Shown here piece after piece: positions 35,678-44,810 of a stretch of DNA of 62,246 nucleotides (its first letter is position 1; every line of letters starts with the position of its first letter). Position numbers and translations under genes: made by a program. Origin of the DNA: CAYUAI01 sp964442745 (GTDB lineage Bacteria; Pseudomonadota; Gammaproteobacteria; S012-40); the NCBI GenBank assembly GCA_964442745.1, contig CAYUAI010000016.1, forward strand, positions 1 through 62,246, written 5' to 3'. Under the pieces are notes generated by a model. That model worked only from the letters and a program-made list of their open reading frames with translations. It did not search any database and was not told the DNA's origin.

Positions 35678-36190
35678 ATGGAAAATACAGCAGAAGCTGT
35701 GGATGTTCATCCTGGTATGAACAACGGCGTTGTTACCCAAAGTGATGGCGATCAGTATCTTACCTTTATTATGGAAGGTGAAGAATATGGCGTTGATATA
35801 TTACGAGTTCAAGAAATTCGCGGTTGGGATACAGTAACGACCATACCGAATACGCCACGCTATATAAAAGGGGTGATGAATCTGAGAGGCACCATTGTTC
35901 CTATTATTGATTTGCGAGAGCGGTTTGGGCTCACAAGTATAGAATATAGTGCAACAACGGTAGTCATTGTACTTAAAGTAGTTGGCGACAATGGTGCAGA
36001 AAGAATTATGGGGATTGTGGTTGATGCGGTTTCAGATGTATATAACGTCAATCAAACAGAAATTAAGACACCTCCTGATTTTGGCAGTGTGGTGAGTATT
36101 GATTTTGTTAAAGGATTAGCAACGGTTTCAGACAAGATGATAATCGTGTTAAATATTGATCGTATGTTGAATACGGCAAATGTTACCTAA
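35678..36190 (+). CDS. cheW: Chemotaxis coupling protein CheW
   Basis: A 170-residue protein. YLTFIMEGEEYGVDILRVQEIRGW, PNTPRYIKGVMNLRGTIVPIIDLR and GIVVDAVSDV are standard CheW strands. A ~25-residue N-terminal extension precedes the fold. It bridges receptor and CheA in the signalling array. ATG 35678 has GGAG upstream. The gene lies between cheA and the receptor, as in the Che2 order. Confidence 0.95.
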   Translation: MENTAEAVDVHPGMNNGVVTQSDGDQYLTFIMEGEEYGVDILRVQEIRGWDTVTTIPNTPRYIKGVMNLRGTIVPIIDLRERFGLTSIEYSATTVVIVLKVVGDNGAERIMGIVVDAVSDVYNVNQTEIKTPPDFGSVVSIDFVKGLATVSDKMIIVLNIDRMLNTANVT

Positions 36191-36355
36191 TAAAAATATC
36201 ACGTATTCACCCTGATGTTAGTCATACGATCGATGTGAAGCGCATGATTTTTCATTTACCTTGGAAAATGAATTGCAAAAGTAAATTCGTTGTCAATGGA
36301 TAGTTTAACTATTGTTACTAATAAATTATTTTTACCGGAATACTTGGAGTGATGC

Positions 36356-36676
36356 ATGAGTGAAAATTATAAAAAAATGGATAAATTTTCGCTCATTAAA
36401 AATGAAAAACAAAAAAATATCCAGCGGACATCTGTTAATTTTTCTTTTGGACAAAACAATATTGGCAAGCCTTTATCTACTTTTCAGGTTGATAGTGAGT
36501 CGGGATTGACTATTAATTTATTAGAAATGAATTTACAGGTTTTTTCAACCCAAGGAAAAGCATTAACAAAACAGTTTTATCATCGGTTATTTGAAAAACC
36601 CCCTGAAGTTTCCTCTTTATTTTTAAATACCACTATTGATCCGCCGCATAAAAACTATGGAATGCACGGGAGGTGA
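36356..36676 (+). CDS. Globin N-terminal half of a frameshifted receptor
   Basis: A 106-codon frame with a good ribosome site (GGAG, six bases before ATG 36356). After ~55 residues of unrecognised sequence it shows the start of a sensor globin: FSTQGKALTKQFYHRLFEKPPEVSSLF then NTTIDPPHK. It stops at TGA 36674. The rest of the globin continues in the -1 frame: from 36652 that frame reads KLWNAREVMDSQLRTPEKL, which joins perfectly to DPPHK. One missing base, or a -1 slip, in the A5 tract at 36650-36654 would fuse it to the downstream receptor. Could be mutation, sequence error or recoding. Confidence 0.7.
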   Translation: MSENYKKMDKFSLIKNEKQKNIQRTSVNFSFGQNNIGKPLSTFQVDSESGLTINLLEMNLQVFSTQGKALTKQFYHRLFEKPPEVSSLFLNTTIDPPHKNYGMHGR

Positions 36677-39273
36677 TGGACTCGCAACTAAGAACACCAG
36701 AAAAGCTTAAAATTACGCTATCAAAACTTGGAAAATATCATCAAGATATTGGCGTTGTTGCTGAGCATTATCCCATTGTTGCAAAGACATTGCTTGATGT
36801 GATGCAAGAGTTTGCCGGGGATCTTTGGACCACTGAACTAGAAAAAGCTTGGCAGGATGCATTGAATCTTGTCACCGCATCCATGTTAGAAGCATATATA
36901 CAAGAGGATATCCCAATGGCAGCCAGTGAAACTGAAATAAATTTTGAATCTAATGATGATTTTTATCAAGAGCTCATTCGAATGCGAGCAGCAGTAGATG
37001 GAGCGATGACGGCTATTATGATGATTGATCGTGATCTAAAAATCACCTATGCGAATGATTCAACAAAGAAGCTTGTTGAAAAATATGAAGCAATATTTCG
37101 TTCCGTATTTCCTGGTTTTGACGCAAAAAATCTGATTGGTTCATGTATTGATATGTTTCATAAGAACCCATCTCATCAACGTCAAATGCTAAGCAATCCA
37201 AATAATTTTCCGTACTCGATAGACATCCAGGTAGGACCGTTAACATTTAACATTAATGTGACCTCGATGATTGATGGGCAGGGTGAATATGTCGGGAATA
37301 CACTCGAATGGTCAGATGTCACAGCATTGCGTGAAAAAGAAAATGATGTTGCACGATTACAAGGCGCGGTTGATAATGCGATGACATCGATCATGATGAT
37401 AGATCGAGATTTTGTCGTCACCTATGTAAACCGCTCGACCATTACCATGTTGAAAAAATATGAAGATGAGCTACGTTCGGTGTATCGCGGTTTTGATGTG
37501 GACAGTTTGGTCGGTCAGTCGATTGATCAATTCCACAAAAACCCAGCTCATCAACGGCGTATCTTGGATGATCAAAAAAATTTACCTTATCAAACAGATA
37601 TTCAAGTCGGGCCATTAACGTTTGAATTGAATGTCACCGCTGTTGTGGATACGACAGGGGATTATATTGGTAATTGTTTGGAATGGTCTGATGTGACTGA
37701 AACACGGAAAAAAGAAATTGAAGTGGAGCGGTTGCAATCGGCTGTTGATGGTGCAGAAGCAAATTTGATGATTTGTGATAATGACTTGAATATTACTTAT
37801 GCTAATCCCGCTGTTAAGAATATGATGATGCGTCGACAAGAGGAGTTAAGAAGTATTTTTCCTAGTTTTGATGCAAGCAATTTAGTCGGTCAAAATATTG
37901 ATCAATTCCATAAAAATCCAGCCCACCAGCAGACGTTATTACACGATATGAATGGTTTGCCAGCGAAAGCAGAAATTGCGGTGGCCGGTGTAACGCTTGA
38001 GGTTAATGCCACCGCGATTGTTGATCGTCATGGGAGTCGTATGGGTAATATGGTGGAATGGAGGGATATTACCGAGCAAAAAGATGCGGAACGACAAATT
38101 CAAGATCTCATTAATGCCGCCGTTGAGGGCGATCTTGATCGAACGATTGAGATCGCGGGTTACCAAGGTTTTATGAAGCGACTGGGTGAAGGTGTTAATG
38201 ATCTAATGGCTTCCATTGTGCAACCGGTGCGAGAAGGTATCGATGTGATTAAATCGATGTCAGAAGGCGATCTTCGGAAATCCATGGCCGGTGATTATCA
38301 GGGGGAGTTTGCGGTGTTGCGTGATGCACTGAATCAAACCATCGACAATCTAAAAAATATGGTGGATCAGATACAAACCTCATCGACAAGCATTTCATCA
38401 GGTGCGGCAGAGATTGCTCAGGGCAATACAGATTTAAGCCAAAGGACAGAAGAACAAGCCTCGTCTTTGGAGGAAACGGCTTCGAGTATTGAAGAGTTAA
38501 CTGGCACGGTTAAGCAAAATGCCGATAATGCTCAGCAAGCGAATCAGTTAGCTTCCGGAGCTAGGGAGCAGGCTGAAAAAGGCGGTGAAGTCGTTGAACG
38601 AGCGGTCGATGCGATGGGGGCCATCAACACAAGTAGCAAAAAAATTGCGGATATTATTGGGGTGATCGATGAAATTGCTTTTCAAACGAATCTATTGGCA
38701 TTAAATGCCGCCGTTGAAGCGGCTCGTGCGGGTGAGCAAGGTCGAGGGTTTGCGGTGGTCGCTGGCGAAGTGAGAAATCTTGCTCAGCGCAGTGCGGGCG
38801 CCGCCAAAGAGATTAAATCACTGATTCAAGATAGCGTAGAAAAAGTCGATGATGGTACCCGGCTCGTCGATGAGTCAGGTCGAACACTGGAACAAATTGT
38901 TGCTGCAGTGAAAAAAGTAAGTGATATTATTGCAGAAATTGCGGCAGCAAGCCAGGAGCAATCGACGGGTATCGACCAAGTCAATAAGGCGATTACTCAA
39001 ATGGATGAAGTGACTCAGCAAAATGCAGCATTGGTTGAAGAAGCTGCCGCCGCCAGTGAGGCGATGGATGAACAATCGAAGAGTCTGGTTGAATTGATGG
39101 ATTTTTTTACCGTCGATGAAAATCGAAATTCATCAACCGTGGGTGCGATGACGGCCAATAAAACAGCTGTTTCACCTAAAAATAATACTAAACTTACAGC
39201 ATCAAGTTCCATGTCAAGAAAGCCTTCCACGCCGAAATCGACATCTCAAGATGATGATTGGGATGAGTTCTAA
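36676..39273 (+). CDS. Aer2-like soluble chemoreceptor (globin C-terminal half, three PAS, HAMP, MCP)
   Basis: About 865 residues. Residues 1-75 are the second half of a globin (LRTPEKL, LGKYHQDIGV with a candidate proximal His, EHYPIV, LWTTELEKAW). Three tandem PAS domains follow, each ~115 residues, sharing FHKNP.HQ and ending EW.D.T. These His and Trp positions suggest Aer2-type haem PAS domains. A HAMP region and the methyl-accepting domain come next, with hairpin tip EIAFQTNLLALNAAVEAARAGEQGRGFAVVA. No TM helix is present. The C-terminal tail DDDWDEF fits the CheR-docking pentapeptide. The GTG 36673/ATG 36676 start overlaps the preceding stop; GGGAGG is only two bases away, so independent initiation is doubtful. 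Confidence 0.85.
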   Translation: MDSQLRTPEKLKITLSKLGKYHQDIGVVAEHYPIVAKTLLDVMQEFAGDLWTTELEKAWQDALNLVTASMLEAYIQEDIPMAASETEINFESNDDFYQELIRMRAAVDGAMTAIMMIDRDLKITYANDSTKKLVEKYEAIFRSVFPGFDAKNLIGSCIDMFHKNPSHQRQMLSNPNNFPYSIDIQVGPLTFNINVTSMIDGQGEYVGNTLEWSDVTALREKENDVARLQGAVDNAMTSIMMIDRDFVVTYVNRSTITMLKKYEDELRSVYRGFDVDSLVGQSIDQFHKNPAHQRRILDDQKNLPYQTDIQVGPLTFELNVTAVVDTTGDYIGNCLEWSDVTETRKKEIEVERLQSAVDGAEANLMICDNDLNITYANPAVKNMMMRRQEELRSIFPSFDASNLVGQNIDQFHKNPAHQQTLLHDMNGLPAKAEIAVAGVTLEVNATAIVDRHGSRMGNMVEWRDITEQKDAERQIQDLINAAVEGDLDRTIEIAGYQGFMKRLGEGVNDLMASIVQPVREGIDVIKSMSEGDLRKSMAGDYQGEFAVLRDALNQTIDNLKNMVDQIQTSSTSISSGAAEIAQGNTDLSQRTEEQASSLEETASSIEELTGTVKQNADNAQQANQLASGAREQAEKGGEVVERAVDAMGAINTSSKKIADIIGVIDEIAFQTNLLALNAAVEAARAGEQGRGFAVVAGEVRNLAQRSAGAAKEIKSLIQDSVEKVDDGTRLVDESGRTLEQIVAAVKKVSDIIAEIAAASQEQSTGIDQVNKAITQMDEVTQQNAALVEEAAAASEAMDEQSKSLVELMDFFTVDENRNSSTVGAMTANKTAVSPKNNTKLTASSSMSRKPSTPKSTSQDDDWDEF

Positions 39274-39301
39274 TTACTCCAAATAGAGAGAGCGCAATTT
39301 G

Positions 39302-40159
39302 ATGACATCGCTTGCCCAAAACGTAACAAAGGAAAGGGAATTTCATTTTACCGACCAAGATTTTCATCGAATACGGCAATTTATTCAAGAAAAAACCGGT
39401 ATTTCACTTTCTGATGCGAAAAAAAATTTAGTGTATAGCCGTCTCACGCGACGCTTGCGGCAATTAGATATTCAGAAATTCTCTGATTATTTTGATTTAG
39501 TCGCTCAAGCAGGGTCAGAGGAGCTTGGCTGTTTTATTAATGCAATTACCACCAACTTGACGGCTTTTTTTCGAGAAGAACATCACTTCGATTATTTGGC
39601 AAAAGCTATTTTGCCCAATTTGATAAAAGCCAGTCAGCAGGAGCGAAAAATTAGAGTATGGTCGGCGGGTTGTTCGACAGGAGAAGAGCCCTATTCCATC
39701 GCTATGACGATACTCGAAACATTACCGTCATTAGTTGGCTGGGACATAAAGGTGTTGGCAACGGATTTAGATACCAATGTTGTTTCGCATGCTAAAGAAG
39801 GTGTCTATGATTTGGAGCGTATTGCGGGTTTGTCGAAAGCGCGAGCACAGCGATGGTTTCAAAAGGGCAAAGGTTCACATCAAGGTCGTGTTAAAGTTGT
39901 TCAAGATGTGAAAAATCTCATCACCTTTAAGTCACTTAACTTGATGGAGGCTTGGCCAATGAAAGGCGGGTTTGATGTGATTTTTTGCCGTAATGTTGTG
40001 ATTTATTTTGATAAGCCAACCCAACGTATTTTGTTTGATCGCTATGCTGATATGCTGAAACCCGATAGTCATTTGTTTGTGGGTCATTCGGAGTCGTTGT
40101 TCAAGGTTTCTTCGCGATTTGAATTGTTAGGAAAGACCATTTATCGGAGGTGTAATTGA
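39302..40159 (+). CDS. cheR: Chemoreceptor methyltransferase CheR
   Basis: About 285 residues. The N-terminal helical domain (FHRIRQFIQEKTGISLSDAKKNLVYSRLTRRLR) precedes the SAM-binding Rossmann domain with VWSAGCSTGEEPYSIAM, VLATDLDTNVV and FDVIFCRNVVIYFDK. It methylates receptor glutamates. The receptor's C-terminal WDEF tail fits CheR tethering through the beta-subdomain. ATG 39302 follows an in-frame TTG; GAGAGAG lies upstream. cheD follows directly. Confidence 0.95.
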   Translation: MTSLAQNVTKEREFHFTDQDFHRIRQFIQEKTGISLSDAKKNLVYSRLTRRLRQLDIQKFSDYFDLVAQAGSEELGCFINAITTNLTAFFREEHHFDYLAKAILPNLIKASQQERKIRVWSAGCSTGEEPYSIAMTILETLPSLVGWDIKVLATDLDTNVVSHAKEGVYDLERIAGLSKARAQRWFQKGKGSHQGRVKVVQDVKNLITFKSLNLMEAWPMKGGFDVIFCRNVVIYFDKPTQRILFDRYADMLKPDSHLFVGHSESLFKVSSRFELLGKTIYRRCN

Positions 40160-40160
40160 C

Positions 40161-40814
40161 ATGGCAATGACAGGCTACACCATGAAGAATGCGCGTGATA
40201 ATGATTTATTACCTTGTTTGTCGGGATTTGAATCTATCAAACGATACTGGGATAAAACTCGCGAGGTGTATAGTGCTAAAATATTACCCGGTGAGTATTA
40301 TGTCACGAAGCACAATGAATTGATTACTACCGTGCTCGGTTCATGTGTCTCGGCATGCATTCGAGACCCCAATATTGGTATCGGGGGAATGAATCATTTC
40401 ATGTTACCGAGTACGCCTGATAGCGGCGGCAACCAGCAGGTATGTGGTGAATCGGAGCGTTATGGGAATTATGCAATGGAGCACATGATTAATGACATTT
40501 TGAAATATGGTGGAAAGCGAAAAGATCTCGAAGTCAAAATATTTGGTGGAGGACGTATTTTAAGGCAAATGACGGACATTGGCCGCAAGAATATAGAGTT
40601 TGTTAAAAACTATATCGCCATGGAAGGTATCAAGCTGACCTCGGAGGATGTGGGAGATACCTGTCCTCGTAAAGTTTTGTATTTTCCGCTAAGCGGTAAA
40701 GTTTTAGTCAAGCGCTTACAGTCTTTACATAATGGGACCGTGATCGAGCGTGAAAGAAGCTATATGAAAAACATCAATAATAAACCTGTAGCAGGCGATA
40801 TTGAACTTTTTTAG
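40161..40814 (+). CDS. cheD: Chemoreceptor glutamine deamidase CheD
   Basis: A 217-residue protein. The catalytic Cys is in TVLGSCVSACIRD, the His in GGMNHFMLP, and the GGG loop in KIFGGGRIL. The enzyme deamidates specific receptor glutamines to glutamates. The start ATG is preceded by GGAGG ten bases upstream, overlapping the end of cheR. Length is typical of the longer CheD type, with an N-terminal extension of about 45 residues. Confidence 0.94.
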   Translation: MAMTGYTMKNARDNDLLPCLSGFESIKRYWDKTREVYSAKILPGEYYVTKHNELITTVLGSCVSACIRDPNIGIGGMNHFMLPSTPDSGGNQQVCGESERYGNYAMEHMINDILKYGGKRKDLEVKIFGGGRILRQMTDIGRKNIEFVKNYIAMEGIKLTSEDVGDTCPRKVLYFPLSGKVLVKRLQSLHNGTVIERERSYMKNINNKPVAGDIELF

Positions 40815-40825
40815 GTGTTTTTTTA

Positions 40826-41899
40826 ATGAATAAAATAAAAGTATTAATTATTGATGATTCTGCCTTAGTCCGGCAGATATTAACTGAAATTTTATCTTCT
40901 GATCGACAGATTGAAGTAATCGGGACAGCGCCCGATCCGATCGCCGCTAGGGATAAAATTAAAAGGTTAAATCCAGATGTATTAACACTTGATGTTGAAA
41001 TGCCTAAAATGGATGGCATTACCTTTCTGAATAATCTAATGCGTTTGCGACCTATGCCGGTGGTTATGATTTCCTCTTTAACGGAAAGGGGGGCAGATAT
41101 TACCTTGCAAGCATTGGCGTTAGGGGCGGTTGATTTTGTTGAAAAGCCAAAAATCGATGTGGCTCACCAACTTGAGGCTTATACTCAGGAGATTGTACAA
41201 AAAATAAAGGCCGCCGCGGGTGCAAAAATCAGGTCCATTGCTGATAAACCGCCGGAACAATTGGCGATTTCGCCTAAATATTCGGCGGATGCTATTATCA
41301 ATAAAAATATCAATATCGGTGGCTTTAAAACCACGGAGAAAATTATTGCCATCGGTGCATCGACTGGTGGCACAGAAGCGATAAAAGATGTGTTAGTGCA
41401 AATGTCGGCGGATTCCCCAGGGATAGTGATTGCTCAGCATATTCCAGCCCAGTTTAGTGGCCCTTTTGCTAAACGTATGAATGGTTGCACTGCAATGAAT
41501 GTGTGTGAAGCGACAAATGGTCAACATATCTTGCCAGGACATGTCTATATTGCGCCAGGTCATAGCCATTTATTGGTTGAGCGTGATGGGGCTCGGTTCA
41601 TTTGTCGGTTAAACGATGGTCCGCCGGTGAATCGACACAAGCCTTCGGTTGATGTGTTGTTTCGGTCAGTGGCACAAAATGTCGGGGCTAATGCGGTCGG
41701 TGCCATTTTGACAGGTATGGGGGATGATGGCGCAAAAGGACTTAAGGAAATGTTAGATGCCGGTGCCCCGACTGTGGCTCAAGATGAGAAAACCAGTGTG
41801 GTTTGGGGAATGCCTGGTGAGGCAGTAAAATTAGGGGCTGCACAGCATATAGTACCATTACAAAAAATTCCTAATAAATTGAGATCATTGATTAACTGA
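40826..41899 (+). CDS. cheB: Chemotaxis methylesterase/response regulator CheB
   Basis: A 357-residue protein with a receiver domain (LIIDDSALVRQ, Asp in LTLDVEMPKMDG, EKP Lys) and a linker. The methylesterase domain carries its triad: Ser in GASTGGTEA, His in IAQHIP and Asp in GMGDDGA. PSVDVLF and TVAQDE.TSVVWGMP are also present. It removes methyl groups from the receptor when phosphorylated by CheA, completing the adaptation pair with CheR. Confidence 0.96.
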   Translation: MNKIKVLIIDDSALVRQILTEILSSDRQIEVIGTAPDPIAARDKIKRLNPDVLTLDVEMPKMDGITFLNNLMRLRPMPVVMISSLTERGADITLQALALGAVDFVEKPKIDVAHQLEAYTQEIVQKIKAAAGAKIRSIADKPPEQLAISPKYSADAIINKNINIGGFKTTEKIIAIGASTGGTEAIKDVLVQMSADSPGIVIAQHIPAQFSGPFAKRMNGCTAMNVCEATNGQHILPGHVYIAPGHSHLLVERDGARFICRLNDGPPVNRHKPSVDVLFRSVAQNVGANAVGAILTGMGDDGAKGLKEMLDAGAPTVAQDEKTSVVWGMPGEAVKLGAAQHIVPLQKIPNKLRSLIN

Positions 41900-41994
41900 T
41901 AGGCTGAGTCTCGTTATCGGTTGAAATATTTGTACTTGGGTTGGAATGTTGTATGAGGAGGATTCTATATATCACTTGTTGAGAGACAGACCAT

Positions 41995-42330
41995 ATGAAT
42001 AGGATAGATATTGGCACGATAGATATGTTAAAAGATGTATTAGCGGATGAATTTAATGATCTCCTTCGTGTTTTTCTAGAGGATGCTGAAAAGCATGTTG
42101 ATGAAATTAAACTAGCGATTAATACGTCTGATTTATCGGGTATCGAAAAATCTGCCCATACGCTTAAAGGTAGTAGCAGTAATATTGGTGCCTTAGTTTT
42201 ATCGTCGGCCTGCGATACCATGGTTAAAGCTTGTCGGGCCGATGTGGCTGAAAATCTTTTCGATTCATTTGTTCATATTGAGTCAGAATTGGAGAAAATA
42301 AAACCGATACTCGCCTCCTACACAGAATAA
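41995..42330 (+). CDS. Hpt (histidine phosphotransfer) domain protein
   Basis: A 111-residue helical protein with the Hpt signature KSAHTLKGSSSNIGA, where the His is the phospho-acceptor. There is no kinase or receiver domain. It is the last gene of the operon, 95 bases after cheB. A stand-alone Hpt at the end of a che operon could relay phosphate between CheA or another kinase and CheY; this is inferred from position. Start ATG 41995. Confidence 0.85.
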   Translation: MNRIDIGTIDMLKDVLADEFNDLLRVFLEDAEKHVDEIKLAINTSDLSGIEKSAHTLKGSSSNIGALVLSSACDTMVKACRADVAENLFDSFVHIESELEKIKPILASYTE

Positions 42331-42935
42331 TGTTGGTTGCATATTGTTCAGCTGAAAACGCTCTTGTCATTCACATTTCACATCTGAGCAGATAACAACC
42401 GCAAAGAAATTTGATTTCACATGGGTTTTGCTGGGGCGAGTGGCATCGCCTTTAATAACCAGTCAACATCGTATTTCCTAACAGGTCTATCGTAACTCAC
42501 AATGCATTGTTGACGTGATTTGATGATTAAATGATTGGTTTTCGAGCATTTATGTTTTATGTGTTTTCGTCATCGGTTCAGCGATTCAATGGGGCATATG
42601 ATGATGGCTGCGCGTGTGAGTCCAAATTTATTCCCACATCATTTGATTTGATAAAATTCAAATTAGAAAAATTTCAATATTTTTAAGTTTTTAGGTTAAA
42701 CTTGTATAGCGATAAGATAAATGATTAGATTTATCAGCGTTAACATGATAATTGTAACGCTAATGATTTAAATTTATTAAGTTTTTGTTTCTATCGGCAT
42801 TAGATCACCTAATGTTTGAAAAGCGTGTGTGACGCGAATTTGATTTCACGGGACTCTTTCTGACGTAGTATAGATAGGGGGGTTATTGGTGTCTAACGAG
42901 CAGTCCGTGCGGAATGAAGGATTAGACAAGATTGA
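42331..42935. other. 605-base intergenic region with a small palindrome
   Basis: No supported gene. A perfect inverted repeat AGCGTTA (42736-42742)/TAACGCT (42755-42761) around a 12-base spacer may be an operator. The 13-mer AATTTGATTTCAC occurs twice, at 42408-42420 and 42837-42849. The AT-rich stretch 42640-42790 probably contains the promoter of pcnB. Confidence 0.4.
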
Positions 42936-44291
42936 ATGATAGGTCGTCCAACGTTAGTTTCAAAATTATTGAATATTCTAAGAAGGAACCATTTGAAAGA
43001 TAATCGAATGACCAGACAGGTCATCCCTCGCTCACAACACAATATATCTCGGTCGAAAATTGGTCAAAGTGCGATTCGTGTGCTGATGCGCTTGAAGCAA
43101 GCAGGGCATCAAGCTTACCTGGTGGGCGGTGGCGTACGTGATTTGCTATTAGGAAAAACACCTAAAGATTTTGATATTGTGACGGATGCGAAACCAGAGG
43201 AAGTGCGGAGTCTGTTTCGTAATTCACGGCTGATCGGTCGCCGGTTTCGTCTGGTACATGTCCATTTTGGTAACGAGATTATCGAAGTGGCCACATTTCG
43301 AGGTCAGCATGATGGTCAGCAAGGTGATGACGGCCAAATTGTTAATGGCATGATTGTCAGAGATAATGTGTTTGGTACATTGGAAGAAGATGCGCTGCGC
43401 CGTGATTTTACCGTGAACTCGTTATATTACAATATTGATGGGTTTGCGGTGGTGGATGATGTGGGTGGCATGGCCGATTTACAGGCCGGACTGTTACGTC
43501 TTATTGGCGATCCAGAATTACGCTATCGTGAAGATCCGGTTCGGATGCTGCGGGCCGTACGCTTTGCCGCTAAACTCGATTTTAATTTGGAGGAAAATAC
43601 TGAAGCGCCGGTTTATGAATTAGGCCATTTGCTTGAAGGTGTGCCCCCTGCCCGTTTGTTTGAAGAAACCCTCAAGTTGTTTTTTGCCGGCTATGCCAAA
43701 CATTCTTTTGAGCTGTTAAGGCGGTATCATTTATTTGCTTTTTTGTTTCCCCAAACAGAAGATTGTATTGTACATCATACCGGTGGCGAGATTGTTTTAC
43801 ATTTTGTTCTTCGCTCGCTTGAAAATACCGATCTTCGCATTCGGGAAGGTAAATCAGTGACCCCGGCATTTTTATTTGCAGCGTTTTTGTGGGGACCGGT
43901 GGTACGGTTAAAAAGCCGCTATTTAGAGCGTGGTATGAGCGAAAGCCAAGCGATGTCAGCGGCCTCAGATGCGGTGATGTCAGGGCAAAGCCAGCACGTT
44001 TCTGTGCCACGACGATTTCACGCTGCCATGCGAGATATTTGGGCGATGCAAGACAGATTGATTCGGCGTGCCCCAAAACGCTCAAAGCGGTTATTAGATC
44101 ATCCTCGATTTCGGGCGGCCTATGATTTTTTACTGCTGCGTTCAGAGGCGGGTGATGCAGATAAAAACCTGGCAAAATGGTGGACAGAATATCAATTTAA
44201 GGACGAGACGGGCCAACAACAGATGACAGATCACTTAATCCGTGGTCGAAAACACATCGGTCGGCGCAAAAAAACAGCCACGCCTGATTAA
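42936..44291 (+). CDS. pcnB: Poly(A) polymerase I
   Basis: A 451-residue class II nucleotidyltransferase. The signature YLVGGGVRDLLLGKTPKDFDIVTDA contains the catalytic Asp pair; RFRLVHVHFG, EDALRRDFTVNSLYYN and YREDPVRMLRAVRFAAKL follow. The C-terminus is basic (RGRKHIGRRKK). PcnB adds 3' A-tails that promote RNA decay. The start at ATG 42936 gives an N-terminal extension typical of PcnB; ATG 43008 is an alternative. It is followed by folK at 18 bases, the conserved gammaproteobacterial order. Confidence 0.95.
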   Translation: MIGRPTLVSKLLNILRRNHLKDNRMTRQVIPRSQHNISRSKIGQSAIRVLMRLKQAGHQAYLVGGGVRDLLLGKTPKDFDIVTDAKPEEVRSLFRNSRLIGRRFRLVHVHFGNEIIEVATFRGQHDGQQGDDGQIVNGMIVRDNVFGTLEEDALRRDFTVNSLYYNIDGFAVVDDVGGMADLQAGLLRLIGDPELRYREDPVRMLRAVRFAAKLDFNLEENTEAPVYELGHLLEGVPPARLFEETLKLFFAGYAKHSFELLRRYHLFAFLFPQTEDCIVHHTGGEIVLHFVLRSLENTDLRIREGKSVTPAFLFAAFLWGPVVRLKSRYLERGMSESQAMSAASDAVMSGQSQHVSVPRRFHAAMRDIWAMQDRLIRRAPKRSKRLLDHPRFRAAYDFLLLRSEAGDADKNLAKWWTEYQFKDETGQQQMTDHLIRGRKHIGRRKKTATPD

Positions 44292-44309
44292 CAGCGAGAA
44301 GAGTGTGAG

Positions 44310-44810
44310 ATGTTAACCGAGGCAGAGCGGGTTTTTATTGGCTTGGGAAGCAACTTGGGGGATTCCCAAGCTTATCTCAGCTCGGCTATTTCCGCGATTA
44401 GTCAGTTACCACTGACAACGCAGGATATTGTGTCGCCTTTTTATCGCAGTACACCATTAATCAATGAGGCTTTACAACCAGACTATCTAAATGCGGTCCT
44501 GGCTGTGTTCACTCGGCTTGAACCGCTGCAATTGTTAACCCATTTACAACATATCGAACAACGGCATGATCGACAGCGTAGCTCAACACGCTGGGCGTCT
44601 CGTACGTTAGATCTTGATATATTGTTGTTTGGCCATCGGGTAATATCCTCTTCTATATTGACGGTCCCTCATCCCGAATTAATACATCGGGATTTTGTAT
44701 TATACCCACTCAATGACATTGCACCGAACCTGGAAATTATGGGTATTGGTGTTCTTGCTAATTTATTGCGACAATGTCCTTATCGTGGTTTAACCAAGCT
44801 CAATGAGTGA
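44310..44810 (+). CDS. folK: 6-hydroxymethyl-7,8-dihydropterin pyrophosphokinase
   Basis: A 166-residue folate-pathway enzyme. FIGLGSNLGD, SPFYRSTPL, PDYLNAV, the RW.SRTLDLDILLFG metal/ATP site, and the VPHPELIHRDFVLYPLNDIAP block are diagnostic. Its TGA at 44808-44810 overlaps a GTG (44807) that opens the small frame thought to be a panB remnant. Confidence 0.96.
   Translation: MLTEAERVFIGLGSNLGDSQAYLSSAISAISQLPLTTQDIVSPFYRSTPLINEALQPDYLNAVLAVFTRLEPLQLLTHLQHIEQRHDRQRSSTRWASRTLDLDILLFGHRVISSSILTVPHPELIHRDFVLYPLNDIAPNLEIMGIGVLANLLRQCPYRGLTKLNE

Noticed and set aside
36676..39273. The receptor as an ordinary intact MCP starting at 36676
   Set aside because: The region begins mid-globin and the ribosome-like GGGAGG is only two bases from the ATG, so a split gene explains the data better.
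42408..42849. The AATTTGATTTCAC pair as transposon ends or target-site repeats
   Set aside because: The copies are direct, 429 bases apart, and no gene or inverted ends lie between them; AT-rich chance is likely.
43672..44175. A 167-codon minus-strand frame inside pcnB
   Set aside because: pcnB is intact and conserved here; the antisense product has no recognisable features.
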